A DNA stretch of 64,000 nucleotides from Paraburkholderia sp. Ac-20340 (GCF_017104965.1 NZ_JAAGPR010000004.1:124001-188000); one strand, 5' to 3'. Positions 51,058-59,984 are shown, counted from the stretch's first letter. The notes: generated by a model not told the origin, from the letters alone. A program made the numbers and translations.

Positions 51058-51339
51058 ATGTCGACGTCATTGGTTGGCGGCTGGTCTGCTTTTAACTTCG
51101 AAATCACGTCTTCCGCACGAGAAGTGTTTCAGGAAGCGATCGGGCATCTGGTGGGCGTGAGCTATACGCCGTTTGCTTTCGCGACTCAGGTGGTGGCAGG
51201 GACGAACTATTCTTTCCTCTCGCAAGCCAAAACCGTCGTGCCGGAAGCCGGGCTGCGCGTGGTGCGCGTGCACATCTATCAACCGCTTCCGGGCAAGGGC
51301 GAACCGCATGTGACGCAGATCATCGCGATCGAGCCGTAA
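51058..51339 (+). CDS. Bacterial stefin-like cystatin (cysteine protease inhibitor)
   Basis: A 93-residue protein with the three inhibitory elements of the cystatin superfamily. These are the N-terminal LVGGWS (residues 5-10) with the conserved Gly, the first hairpin QVVAGTNY (44-51), which is the classic QxVxG motif, and the second hairpin with QPLPGKGEP (75-83) as in type-1 stefins. It has no signal peptide and no cysteine, also stefin-like. Cystatins block papain-type proteases as a wedge in the active site. The cytoplasmic location suggests protection against internal or host proteases, or regulation of an endogenous one; that is inference. AAAGGTG precedes the ATG. It stands alone with a long leader and a strong terminator behind it. 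Confidence 0.85.
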   Translation: MSTSLVGGWSAFNFEITSSAREVFQEAIGHLVGVSYTPFAFATQVVAGTNYSFLSQAKTVVPEAGLRVVRVHIYQPLPGKGEPHVTQIIAIEP

Positions 51340-51444
51340 TCGCCAGAGCCAGATCGAGTCTATGACTTGATCCTGGATCGCAAAGATCATTCAGCGCGTG
51401 AAATAGCCGTACGACCTGTCGCTGAGTGATTCGTGTAGATCAGT

Positions 51445-51488
51445 CAATGCAACACACACGCTGCCCAGGCAGCGCGCGTGTTGCATTG
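51445..51488. terminator. Bidirectional terminator between cystatin-like and OmpW genes
   Basis: A 21-bp inverted repeat (51445-51465 with 51468-51488, two mismatches) between two converging genes. The plus strand continues into a T-rich stretch (GTTTACGTTTTAAATT). The length and position favour a terminator for both transcripts. Confidence 0.8.
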
Positions 51489-51550
51489 TCCGTTTACGTT
51501 TTAAATTAAAAGACATCAAGACGCGCATTGAAAACGCCGCTAAATCAGGC

Positions 51551-52279
51551 TTAGAAGTGGTAGCCCACGGAGAGGTACGTGATCAACGGATCGACATGGA
51601 TCTTCGATCGGCTGGTCACTGTGCCAACACTCGAGTGCGTTGTCAGTGTGGCGCGCGTCGAGAGCCACATGTACGAGACCGAAGCATTCAAAGACCAGTG
51701 TTCGTTGATGTTGTAGACGAGACCCGCATTAATCACTGGAGCAAATGAGCTGCTAAGCTTCGCAGTCGTTGGCCCTTCGAGCGCCGACTGGTAGGCGGAC
51801 GAGTAGAGGAAAGTGCCACTGGACATCGCTCCGCTCAGCTTCACACCGCTATACCAGACGTACGCGCCGCCCGCGCCTACATACGGTCGGAAACGACTCT
51901 TCGCATTAAAGAAATAATATTTCGCGAGTAGCGTCGGGCTCCATTCATATGCCTTGCCCAATTGGCCGATCCCCGACAGCGTACCGGTGCCCGTCAACTT
52001 CATGCGCGGGGGAATGCCAAATACACCTTCGACGGCAATGTGATCGGTGAAAAAGTAAGTCGCTGTGAGGCCGAGGGTATCCGCGTCGCTAACATCCGCA
52101 CTCGACCCGCTCGCCGTCGATGTTGTACCCAGCGCGCTGATGGAAAACGGCTGACTCGAAACCTGGGGTGCGAGATGAAACCACCCGACGTTCGCGACGA
52201 AATCGCCCGCGCTTTGAGCGAAAGTCGACGTGCTTGAAATAAGCGCAGCGGTGGCTGCAAAGATGTGGCGCTTCAACAT
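51551..52279 (-). CDS. OmpW-family outer-membrane protein
   Basis: A 242-residue protein from the ATG at 52279 (MLKRHIFAATAALISSTSTF, cleavage near TFAQS). GDFVANVGWFHLAPQVSSQP and DTLGLTATYFFTDHIAVEGV are OmpW hallmarks, as are KAYEWSPTLLAKYYFFNAKS and VGAGGAYVWYSG. It ends in Phe (YLSVGYHF). OmpW forms an eight-stranded barrel with a hydrophobic channel for small lipophilic molecules. A longer frame to 52351 adds a poor N-terminus and was rejected. A purine-rich AGAGAGAC precedes the chosen start. Confidence 0.93.
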   Translation of the reverse strand: MLKRHIFAATAALISSTSTFAQSAGDFVANVGWFHLAPQVSSQPFSISALGTTSTASGSSADVSDADTLGLTATYFFTDHIAVEGVFGIPPRMKLTGTGTLSGIGQLGKAYEWSPTLLAKYYFFNAKSRFRPYVGAGGAYVWYSGVKLSGAMSSGTFLYSSAYQSALEGPTTAKLSSSFAPVINAGLVYNINEHWSLNASVSYMWLSTRATLTTHSSVGTVTSRSKIHVDPLITYLSVGYHF

Positions 52280-52493
52280 ATGTCTCTCTTCTTTTGTAGT
52301 TAGTGCGCTGGCGATTTTATGCGCTAAGTTTTTCATGCAAAAGAAGTTCATCTGGTGGAGACACTCTGGAAATTTGAAAGGAATTTGACCGGGCTATACG
52401 CGAAATGCGCCAGTGATCGAGAGTCGGCTCGACCTGGGATCGAAGCGCATCGAGCGGTTGCCGGCTGCAACCACTCACTCGATAAGCCGCGTT

Positions 52494-53072
52494 CTACTGC
52501 TGGCGATCCAATGGGCTGGCCGGACCCGACATACCGTCCCAGCGCTCTGCCAGCCAAAGCGAGGCAGGCAATATGATCGACCACCCCAACGCCAGCGCAC
52601 AGAACGCGGCCATGGGTTGTGCGAAGTGCACAGCGCCGAGCGCCGCCCCGGCACGAAACGATAGCGGGCCGCCTGCAGCGCCTAGCAAGGCGGCGAGCCA
52701 GCAGCGCTCGCGCAGCCAGATAAAGACGATGTTCAGCTGCACGGCGAATAACATCCACAGTGCGGCTATCCATAAAGGCGCATGTACGAGGATCGACGGG
52801 CGGGCAGGATACACGAGCCAGCCCGTGCTGGCCAGCAGGCTATCCCACATCCATCCGGCCAACGTCACTACGACAACGACCCGAGCTTCGCTCCACGGTC
52901 GCATCGCACGCAGCAGGTGCCAACCCGCGATTGCTGCGGCGCAGATCAGCCCAGGTACGGCATTGGCGCGCGCCCCAGCCAACACGGTCACGAACCATGC
53001 GCCCTGACACACCACGAAATACCGGATGGCAAGTCCCGTCGATGACCGGTTCCGCGACGGCAATGGTGGCAT
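52494..53072 (-). CDS. DUF2878-family membrane protein
   Basis: A 192-residue protein from the ATG at 53072 (MPPLPSRNRSSTGLAIRYFV) with five to six predicted helices, for example GLICAAAIAGWHLLRAMR and LVYPARPSILVHAPLWIAAL. The pattern matches DUF2878, an uncharacterised family often found beside a chalcone-isomerase-like gene and lipid-modifying genes. Here a chalcone-isomerase-like gene diverges from it. No catalytic residues are recognised. A role in an envelope lipid or cyclopropane-fatty-acid-type cluster is suggested only by family context. Confidence 0.7.
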   Translation of the reverse strand: MPPLPSRNRSSTGLAIRYFVVCQGAWFVTVLAGARANAVPGLICAAAIAGWHLLRAMRPWSEARVVVVVTLAGWMWDSLLASTGWLVYPARPSILVHAPLWIAALWMLFAVQLNIVFIWLRERCWLAALLGAAGGPLSFRAGAALGAVHFAQPMAAFCALALGWSIILPASLWLAERWDGMSGPASPLDRQQ

Positions 53073-53267
53073 CGGCAAAGCCTCCTCTTCAAACGCAGGT
53101 GCATGGCGTACGGCACTGACGAACGCATCAAGCCTACCTCGGTTTGTCCAGCAGAATGGCCGCGCTCAAACGGCCGCGGCATCTGGCTGAATTTGTCTGC
53201 ATCCATCTGTGCGTGTCGCACGTAAATAGCCGAACACCCCTGCCTGGCCAAGAGGAGATGAGCCGCC

Positions 53268-53897
53268 ATGTTCCCCGGAACCCGTTCAGCACTCGCAGCG
53301 CCACGAATCACCACGATGGACGGCGCGATATTTGCTGCTCGTACCGCTGCCGTCCAGCGCGCAGGCACCCTGCGACTCCTGTTCGCCCGGGCGGCCTTCG
53401 CCGCGATGATTGCCTGCATTACCGCCGCCGCGAGCGCAGGCTGTCGCGAAGATGTGCCGCAGGCGCATCTGATCGGGCAAGGTCCGTTCTGCATCTTCGG
53501 CTTTTGTCTTTATGACGCGCAACTCTGGGCGGCGCACCCGCCGCAGGCATTCGACGAGCCCTTCGCGCTGCTTTTGACCTATCGTCGGACGATAACAGCG
53601 CAGAGGCTGGTCGACGCAGGAATGGGCGAGATCGAGCGTCTCGCGCCGTCGCCTTTGCCTGCGGCCACACTCGTCGGATGGCGCAAGGAGATGGCGCGCG
53701 CCTTCAAGGATGTCGCGCCAGGCGACGAGTTATGTGGCGTCTTCCTGCCTGGTCGCGGCGCGCGCTTCTACGCCAATGGCCTGCTCACCACCGAAGTGGA
53801 CGATCCGTCCTTTGCGCTGGCATTTTTTCGCATCTGGCTCGACCCCGATACGCGCGCCGCCCGCTTGCGGAAAAACCTGCTTGGTCTGAGCCAATAG
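53268..53897 (+). CDS. Chalcone isomerase-like domain protein, exported
   Basis: A 209-residue protein. A hydrophobic segment near residues 38-57 (LFARAAFAAMIACITAAASA) is a late signal peptide or anchor. The start at 53268 follows GGAG with 10-bp spacing; an ATG at 53316 would give a more usual signal length. The mature part carries QAHLIGQGPFCIFGFCLYDA and LLLTYRRTITAQRLVDAGMG, typical of bacterial chalcone-isomerase-like proteins. Bacterial members mostly lack flavonoid isomerase activity and may bind fatty acids. It diverges from the DUF2878 gene, a common pairing. Confidence 0.75.
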   Translation: MFPGTRSALAAPRITTMDGAIFAARTAAVQRAGTLRLLFARAAFAAMIACITAAASAGCREDVPQAHLIGQGPFCIFGFCLYDAQLWAAHPPQAFDEPFALLLTYRRTITAQRLVDAGMGEIERLAPSPLPAATLVGWRKEMARAFKDVAPGDELCGVFLPGRGARFYANGLLTTEVDDPSFALAFFRIWLDPDTRAARLRKNLLGLSQ

Positions 53898-53965
53898 GGC
53901 GCAAGCCACGATCCTTACGATCCACTTCAACAACTTTCAACAGCTTCACGCGAGGGGTTGCAGGT

Positions 53966-54871
53966 ATGAAGATTCGACTCGCGAGTCTGGCTGCCGGTGC
54001 AGCCGTCGCCGCATCGTCGGTCATGTGGGCCGCGCTTCATCCGGTCGTGCTGCTCAACGCCATGGTGCCGCGCACCGACTACAACAGATTTATCGGCATG
54101 CCCTATGGACAAGACGCGCGTCAGCGCATCGACGTCTACCAACCCCGTGCGGATCGATCAGGGTCAATTCAAAACGCCCATCGCGCGATCGTTGTGTTTT
54201 TCTATGGCGGTAGCTGGCAAGGCGGCAACCGCAAGGATTACCGCTTCGTCGGCGAAGCCCTTGCATCGCGGGGTTTTGTGGTGGCGATTCCCGATTACCG
54301 GGTCTATCCGCAGGTCGTGTTTCCCGGCTTTATGCACGACGCCGCCGAGGCTGTCCGCTGGGCAAGCGATCACGCCGCGATGTACGGCGCCGATCCCGCG
54401 CGAATTTTCTTGATGGGACATTCCGCCGGTGCGCAAATCGCCCTGCTGCTGGCCACCGACCGGTCGTGGCTCGCGCAAGCAGGTGTTTCACCCCGCGCTT
54501 TAGCGGGGGCAATCGGGCTGGCTGGCCCCTATGATTTCCTGCCGCTGACCGACCCAACGCTCATGCGCGTTTTCCCGCTCACAGTGCGCGCCGCCAGTCA
54601 GCCGATCAGTTTCATCGAGGGCGGCGAGCCGCCTGTCTTTCTCGCCGCTGGCTTACGGGACACCTCGGTCGATCCCGCGAATACCGCGCGTATGGCCAGA
54701 AAACTACGCGAACAGGGTGACCTGGTGGAAGTGCACGAATATGCGACGCTATCGCACGAAATGACGATAGGCATGCTCGCCGCGCCCTTGCGGGCACTCG
54801 CGCCTGTTATCCCAATCGCACCGATACTCGACGACATCACCGCATTCATTCACCGTCATCCGTTTCGATAG
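53966..54871 (+). CDS. Alpha/beta hydrolase, BD-FAE/HSL-like carboxylesterase
   Basis: A 301-residue esterase. MKIRLASLAAGAAVAASSVM is a signal or anchor sequence. The oxyanion segment is FFYGGSWQGG (about 78-87) and the nucleophile is S153 in GHSAGAQIAL. The acid is probably the Asp in GLRDTSVDP and the base the His in ATLSHEMTIG. It should hydrolyse short-chain or acylated esters outside the cytoplasm. The ATG at 53966 is preferred over a longer frame to 53678, which overlaps the previous gene. It follows the chalcone-isomerase-like gene by 68 bp on the same strand, so co-transcription is possible. Confidence 0.85.
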   Translation: MKIRLASLAAGAAVAASSVMWAALHPVVLLNAMVPRTDYNRFIGMPYGQDARQRIDVYQPRADRSGSIQNAHRAIVVFFYGGSWQGGNRKDYRFVGEALASRGFVVAIPDYRVYPQVVFPGFMHDAAEAVRWASDHAAMYGADPARIFLMGHSAGAQIALLLATDRSWLAQAGVSPRALAGAIGLAGPYDFLPLTDPTLMRVFPLTVRAASQPISFIEGGEPPVFLAAGLRDTSVDPANTARMARKLREQGDLVEVHEYATLSHEMTIGMLAAPLRALAPVIPIAPILDDITAFIHRHPFR

Positions 54872-54979
54872 TGGCTCATTTCGCGCTGGCACTCAAAAAA
54901 CATGCATCCGGCAAACGGTCTCCCACGTAACTCCGGTATTGCGCCACCGTTCAGGTGGAGCCTCACCAGGAGCCAGTCG

Positions 54980-55234
54980 ATGAAAACGCTGATGACGATG
55001 GTTGCAGCCCTCGTAGCCATGACGGGCGGCTTACTTCCTCATGCCGGATACGCCGCAGGCAACGCCCATAGTGCAGCAACGGCAGGCATGACCTGGCACG
55101 GCGACCCGATATCCGGTCCAACGAGCCCGCTGCCCCAGACGCAGCAAGCGCAGCTTGCAGGGAAAAATCAGACAACTGGCATGCCCGCCGATCCGTCGAC
55201 GATGCAAACGGCCCCGGCCAAAAACGGACAATAA
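54980..55234 (+). CDS. Small exported protein of unknown function
   Basis: An 84-residue protein beginning MKTLMTMVAALVAMTGGLLP with a signal peptide cleaved near GYAAG. The mature part is short, Gln/Pro/Thr-rich and probably unfolded (GPTSPLPQTQQAQLAGKNQT). AGGAG 9 bp upstream supports the ATG at 54980 over one at 54902. No family is recognised. It may be periplasmic. Confidence 0.6.
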   Translation: MKTLMTMVAALVAMTGGLLPHAGYAAGNAHSAATAGMTWHGDPISGPTSPLPQTQQAQLAGKNQTTGMPADPSTMQTAPAKNGQ

Positions 55235-55357
55235 ATGCCCGCGATGGCCGCATCCGATTTAGTTCGGATTACGTATAAACGTTTGCCATCCCGCTGATGG
55301 TGTTTATCGCCCCGCGTCGGGAAACAGCGTTGCGATGGCCTTGTCAGGAGACAGTTC

Positions 55358-56050
55358 ATGAAACGTTCTATTGGCATCGCGATTGCTGTGGCAACGCTCG
55401 CCTCGCTCAGTGCCTGTGGCGGCGGTAATGACGTGACGGCGACGCGAGTGGTCCAACACCCGGAAAATCAGGCGATATGGTCCGCGCTTGGCGGGGATTC
55501 GGCGGCGCCAGCAGCCGTGTCTGGTATCGTCAGCGCCGCGGCCACCGGGCTTCTGGCCGATCCTGTCGAGGCCCCTTACTTCGCGGCGGTCTCCGGCAAC
55601 ACCACTCACAGCAGTGCTGCCCATGACACGCCCGCCAGACTCGAAGCCTGTCTGACGCTGCAGTTCGAATCGCTGCTCGGCGGCCCTTACACCTATCCCG
55701 GCCCGGTCAAGGTGGCCGGCGATACCGACGCCCAACCCGAGATGTGCCAGGACATGACGACCGCTCATAACGATGTCGGCGCGCCTGGCTGCGTATTCGA
55801 TCAGTTCATGGTGGATCTGGTGGCGACGCTGCAAAGCAAACTGCCAGCCGCAGACTTTGCCGCATTGACCTCGACGACCAATGGAACATACGCGCTCACC
55901 GAGAAAAATTCGGCCGGCATTGCGGTGGGCACCCAATTCCAGTACAGCGCGGTGCCGATCTTGTTCAACCTGCGTAGCACCATCATCAATGCGACGCCAG
56001 GCGGCCCGGTCTATCTGTCTCCGACGGTTGCAACGTCATGTTCCAGCTAG
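55358..56050 (+). CDS. Lipoprotein with truncated-haemoglobin-like (group 1) domain
   Basis: A 230-residue lipoprotein with a lipobox LSAC at residues 17-20 and a Gly-rich linker. Residues 38-165 follow the group-1 truncated haemoglobin pattern: IWSALGGDSAAPAAVSGIVS, then LLADPVEAPYF near 65-75, LGGPYTY at 107-113, and MTTAHNDVG at 133-141 with H137 in the proximal histidine position. VFDQFMVDLVATLQ then matches the last helices. It differs from soluble trHbs by export, a loop with a Cys pair (C98, C130, C145 are available), and an approximately 60-residue C-terminal extension. Haem binding and a role in O2/NO handling in the envelope are inferred. Its end overlaps the next gene by 13 bp. Confidence 0.7.
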   Translation: MKRSIGIAIAVATLASLSACGGGNDVTATRVVQHPENQAIWSALGGDSAAPAAVSGIVSAAATGLLADPVEAPYFAAVSGNTTHSSAAHDTPARLEACLTLQFESLLGGPYTYPGPVKVAGDTDAQPEMCQDMTTAHNDVGAPGCVFDQFMVDLVATLQSKLPAADFAALTSTTNGTYALTEKNSAGIAVGTQFQYSAVPILFNLRSTIINATPGGPVYLSPTVATSCSS

Positions 56051-56733
56051 GCGCTGCGCGCACGACGCGCCTCATTACCGGGATCGCGGCAGTGACTTGC
56101 ATGAGCGTCGCAGCCATTGGCTGGATGCACACGTCACAGGGTCGGGAGGTTCTGGCGAAGCTGGGTATCGCATGTCCGGTCAATAGCATCGATCCCCATG
56201 TTGTGCTCGCGATCCAGCAGAACGCCATCTCGCGTGAACGAGGTGCAACTGCGGCACCCGAGCGACCGGCGTTTGGATTGCTGCTTGACCGCAGTACCGA
56301 GGCCCAGGTAGCCGACAAGATGTCCCACGAAAACGTCCATTGCGATGAACTTTCACGTGGGCTGCGCTACCTGCGATGCCGTGGCGTGCCTGCGCAACTC
56401 CTCGGCACGAACGGGCCGCCCGTGAGCGAAATATGGTTTAGCTTTGGACCGGCGCACACACTGATGGCGATCAATCTGTACCGCCGTGACATGACCGAAA
56501 CCGAGGCCCGGCAGAGCTGGAAGATCGCCGTGGAAAACCTCAGGCATGCGCTCGGCTTTCCAACATCGACGTCTGGCGACACAACCCTGACGTCGTTGAT
56601 GGAAAAACCCGTGGCGGTCGCGCGGGTGAACTATGCCTATTCGGACTACGTGGCGACGGTGACAGCGTCTCACATGCCCTACGGTGGGCTGGCAGTGCGC
56701 GAGCAATACATGTCGGCCAGGGCGGCAGAATAA
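56038..56733 (+). CDS. Hypothetical exported or membrane-anchored protein
   Basis: A 231-residue protein starting 13 bp before the end of the globin-like lipoprotein gene, so the two are translationally coupled. A hydrophobic segment (LITGIAAVTCMSVAAIGWMH, residues 12-31) anchors or exports it. The rest is soluble with four Cys (CPVNS near 46, CDELSRGLRYLRCRG near 102-115). No family is recognised. Coupling suggests it works with the lipoprotein, for example as its partner in the envelope. A hairpin terminator follows. Confidence 0.65.
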   Translation: MFQLGAARTTRLITGIAAVTCMSVAAIGWMHTSQGREVLAKLGIACPVNSIDPHVVLAIQQNAISRERGATAAPERPAFGLLLDRSTEAQVADKMSHENVHCDELSRGLRYLRCRGVPAQLLGTNGPPVSEIWFSFGPAHTLMAINLYRRDMTETEARQSWKIAVENLRHALGFPTSTSGDTTLTSLMEKPVAVARVNYAYSDYVATVTASHMPYGGLAVREQYMSARAAE

Positions 56734-56774
56734 AAGCCCACGCTGAATTCTGCGGTCCCTGGCCCTACGTGAGG

Positions 56775-56806
56775 AAGCGACGGATGCTTTGCCGGCTCCG
56801 TCGCTT
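56775..56806. terminator. Terminator hairpin between converging genes
   Basis: A perfect 10-bp stem AAGCGACGGA/TCCGTCGCTT with a 12-nt loop, 41 bp after the stop of the hypothetical gene. A C/T-rich tract (TTTCGCCC repeats) follows on the plus strand. Confidence 0.6.
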
Positions 56807-56894
56807 TCGCCCTCTTTCGCCCCTTTTCTCCCCTTTTCGCCCCGCTGGTGGATGGCAGCTTGCCCGCCATCAGCGCTCGCATCGTATGCGCTGA

Positions 56895-57128
56895 CTATTG
56901 CGACATCGAGCCAGACGCCGCGTGATCCATACCCATCGCATCGTGCTTCTTCATCTTGCTGCTTTTCTTCATCGAATCGTGCGACATGCTCTTCTTGCTC
57001 ATCGTGTCGTGCGACATGGCATCCTTGCCCATCGTGTCGTTGGACATCGCGCCGCTTGCCTGCGCAAACGCTGCCGATGCGCCCATTGCCAGTGCCGCTG
57101 CGAGTACGGTCGTGATGATGCGCTTCAT
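56895..57128 (-). CDS. Pentapeptide MXKDX repeat protein
   Basis: A 77-residue protein with a signal peptide (MKRIITTVLAAALAMGASAA, cleavage near AFAQA). The mature chain consists of degenerate pentapeptides MSNDT, MGKDA, MSHDT, MSKKS, MSHDS and similar, rich in Met, Lys, Asp and His. This matches the MXKDX repeat family common in Burkholderia and relatives. It is exported and of unknown function; Met/His richness suggests metal binding, which is inference. It stands alone. Confidence 0.88.
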   Translation of the reverse strand: MKRIITTVLAAALAMGASAAFAQASGAMSNDTMGKDAMSHDTMSKKSMSHDSMKKSSKMKKHDAMGMDHAASGSMSQ

Positions 57129-57365
57129 TGCTGATCTCCTTGGTGGGTGAAACGGGCATTCGTGCTAGCCCTGATGAACCGATGAACCCAATCGCCGCCC
57201 GGGTAGTGATTGGTCGACATGACGATCGGATAAACCTAGTTCGCTGTGGAGCGCGCGAGGGTTACAGTGTTTTGAAATTTTTTTCGGCGTAACGCGGGGC
57301 ATTGGGTGTAACCGTTTCAATCGGGCGAGCGAATTAGCTATACCGACGTTTTCTGGAGTCACGCC

Positions 57366-58079
57366 ATGCTGGCCCGCTTTCTCATTGCGCTCTGTGCTGC
57401 AAACGTCCTCGTATCGCCAGCGTTCGCCGCCGCTCCGCGGCCGGTTGTCGTCGAGCTGTTCACATCGCAGGGCTGTTCATCGTGCCCGCCCGCCGATCTC
57501 TTTCTATCGGATCTGAGCGACACGCGCCCGGACGTTCTGCCGCTGGCCTTCCATGTCACTTACTGGAATCAGCTCGGCTGGAAAGACCCCTTTTCTTTCG
57601 GCGATGCGGATGCGCGTCAGGCCCGGTAATCGCAACATTTTCGTGACTTTGAATACACGCCGGAAATGGTCATCGATGGCAAGGTCGAGGTCGTGGGCTC
57701 GAATCGCGTCGCGGCCAGTTCGGCCATTGATCAGGCGACGCGCAACGTCGAATCATCCGCTGCAGTGAACGCAAAGCGTGAGGGCGGACGCGTTTCGGTA
57801 ACCATCGGAGCGGGCAACGGACGTGCGCGTGTCGTGCTGGTGGGTTATGACACGCGACGCGTCACCCCGGTCGGACGCGGAGAAAATGCCGGGCGCACAC
57901 TCACCGAGTCAAACATCGTCCGTGAATTCACATCGATTGGCCAGTGGACAGGCGCGGCGCAGACGTTGAACGCGACCAGCGTCGCGGGTGAGCATCTGGC
58001 CGTACTGCTCGAAGCGAGCGACGGTGCGATTGTAGGCGCCGCGCGTGTGGAGGATGTGCCCGAAGGGGCCGCACGTTGA
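57366..58079 (+). pseudogene. DUF1223 thioredoxin-like exported protein, interrupted by an in-frame stop
   Basis: The first 87 codons give a signal peptide (MLARFLIALCAANVLVSPAF) and ELFTSQGCSSCPPADLFLSD, the CxxC thioredoxin-like signature of DUF1223. YWNQLGWKDPF follows. A TAA at 57627-57629 stops the frame after DARQAR. The same frame continues without any shift as SQHFRDFEYTPEMVIDGKVE and on to 58079, as expected of an intact family member of about 237 residues. The stop stands where relatives have Tyr (RQARY), so one base change (TAC or TAT to TAA) explains it. It is either a recent pseudogene or a sequencing error. Downstream sequence shows no further decay. Confidence 0.85.
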
Positions 58080-58188
58080 TTAATTAGGCTGTTAAATGCA
58101 GCTCTCAGGATTACGCGATCTGCTACCGCCATCGAATCGGACTGTCCGAACCGGTCAATCCATGCCGACAAGCAGCGCCGAAGCACCA

Positions 58189-59403
58189 TTAGATAAGCGT
58201 CTTGACGACTTTACCGAGAATCGACGCCAGCGGTATCTGCATGGCGAAAACGTACAACATGGGTACGGTCGCCGGAACCGCGACAGCAGCGATTGCGACC
58301 TTACTCACCGGAATAAGCCGGATGTTCGCGACAGCGTCGTAGATCGCGTGGATATCCGCAACGGGCCCAAGTTCCGGTGAATCCAGAATCTCTGGCGAGC
58401 CGATATCACGCCCCTCGATCCATCGCAAATGCACGAGTCTGTCGTGAAATGCCACAAGACGGCCATACTCAAGAATCGCATTGCTTTTCAATTTACTCAG
58501 CGAAACGAAAAGTGGCACGAACGGTATGAGAAAGATCACCGAAGCCAGAACCGCGCTAACCAGAAGCGGAATCTTGATCGCCATCGGGTCCACGCCGTGA
58601 TAAGTGACGTCATGTGCAAATGCAGCTGCCCCGGCCGCTGATACTGCAAAAACCACGGGACTAAAGACAAATGCCAATCTCTCGACGAATCCCAAACCGC
58701 CGACACGATCCGGGTGAGAAGGCACGAGCGATAGCGGCATATGGGCAATCTTCCAGAGCAGCACAAACATCAGGCATCCGCGCCATAGCCATGCCAGAAC
58801 CAGTATCGTGAATAGCGGTCGAACGACGATGAGAAACCACCAGCCGCCAAAAGGAAGCGCGCTGATTTCGATCTTTTCAATTCCCCAACCTATATCGTCC
58901 GGATGACTCAATAAGCTGCCGACAGTGGACCATGCGAACACGGCTCCAAGGATGAAAACCCATGGTAGTGCTCGATCGCGTAAGCGCGCCACCTCTGCAA
59001 CGCGAGCCCGAAATTCGCTCATCGTGTCGGCTTTCACAATACCGGTGGCGACAAAACCGCGCAGAAACTCCGGGAGCGCTCTATGCGCAATCCCTTCAGC
59101 CAGGATCATCATCGGTATCGCGACCAGGCACCGGATATGGAGGCCAAAATGCGAAGCGAGAGAATCCTGACCTGTTCCCGGCGTGGCCCGTCCGGTGACG
59201 ATCGCCCAGACGGCAATCGGCGCCCACGTGAGCGCAGCAAAGAAAATGGCGCGACGAAGCGTATTCATGCTCGGCCCGACGATCAACCCAAGTCGCCGCT
59301 GTGCCCTGAAAATTAGATCGTCTTGCACAATCGAGAGATTCAACGCCTCCTCATCGTCTTTCGTCAGCGCCACGCCGCGCCACTCCTGCTCCGACTCCGG
59401 CAT
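58189..59403 (-). CDS. Multi-pass membrane protein of unknown function
   Basis: A 404-residue protein with about six to seven hydrophobic segments, among them AIFFAALTWAPIAVWAIVTG, CLVAIPMMILAEGIAH, WVFILGAVFAWSTVGSLL, PLFTILVLAWLWRGCLMFVL and VFSPVVFAVSAAGAAAF. The N-terminal 50 residues and the loop with LSLVPSHPDRVGGLGFVERL are soluble. No catalytic motif or family is recognised with confidence; proteins of this layout are found as lone hypotheticals in Burkholderia. It converges with the DUF1223 gene. Confidence 0.75.
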   Translation of the reverse strand: MPESEQEWRGVALTKDDEEALNLSIVQDDLIFRAQRRLGLIVGPSMNTLRRAIFFAALTWAPIAVWAIVTGRATPGTGQDSLASHFGLHIRCLVAIPMMILAEGIAHRALPEFLRGFVATGIVKADTMSEFRARVAEVARLRDRALPWVFILGAVFAWSTVGSLLSHPDDIGWGIEKIEISALPFGGWWFLIVVRPLFTILVLAWLWRGCLMFVLLWKIAHMPLSLVPSHPDRVGGLGFVERLAFVFSPVVFAVSAAGAAAFAHDVTYHGVDPMAIKIPLLVSAVLASVIFLIPFVPLFVSLSKLKSNAILEYGRLVAFHDRLVHLRWIEGRDIGSPEILDSPELGPVADIHAIYDAVANIRLIPVSKVAIAAVAVPATVPMLYVFAMQIPLASILGKVVKTLI

Positions 59404-59597
59404 TGCTTCCTCCTTTCCAGAAGGTCCGCGCGTATTCAGACGATTCGAACGCTGAATGACTTACGGTTTCCTCATCGAGATTTCAGATCTCGAATAAGCG
59501 TGAGAATTCGTACCCGGCGTCATCTGTCTCGCGAGCAACGGAACTGAAAAGACGGCCGCCACATATTTCAGCGAACGGTCAATGGTGCTCGAGACAC

Positions 59598-59984
59598 TCA
59601 CCTCGATGCACCCGCTACGCTCACTTGCTGGGCATAGGCAAAAACGCGCGCGCGTTCGGCTTCTGCGAGCGTGCGCCGTCTCGTGACAGAGCGGCCGCAA
59701 GTCCCGACGCCCATAATTCTGTCGTACTCCGAACGCCGCGTCGCCTTGATGCGCGAGAAAAATTCGTCGCCGGGTAGCCCGTTCTCCGATGCCAGTAGCG
59801 CACCGTAATCAACCCAGCGCGGTTCCGCGAGGCGTCTCACGGCCGTTTCGAGCACGTCATAGCGCGTTCGAAGAGGAGACGCCTTGTCGAACAGAAAATG
59901 AAAGCGCTTGTAAGGTACGAGCCGTTCCCGCTCTGCAGCAAGCCGAAGCAGGTCGATAACCTGAGTGACACGTTGTTCGTCCAT
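59598..59984 (-). CDS. Small conserved hypothetical protein
   Basis: A 128-residue protein from the ATG at 59984 (MDEQRVTQVIDLLRLAAERE), with GGAG 6 bp upstream. It is hydrophilic, mostly helical and Arg-rich (RLVPYKRFHFLFDKASPLRT, FFSRIKATRRSEYDRIMGVG), without a signal peptide or recognised motif. An upstream frame to 60215 is less likely. It lies alone between the membrane protein and the TpsB gene. Confidence 0.55.
   Translation of the reverse strand: MDEQRVTQVIDLLRLAAERERLVPYKRFHFLFDKASPLRTRYDVLETAVRRLAEPRWVDYGALLASENGLPGDEFFSRIKATRRSEYDRIMGVGTCGRSVTRRRTLAEAERARVFAYAQQVSVAGASR

Noticed and set aside
53678..53965. N-terminal extension of the esterase gene
   Set aside because: It overlaps the chalcone-isomerase-like gene in another frame and is Arg-rich. 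The ATG at 53966 gives a signal sequence.
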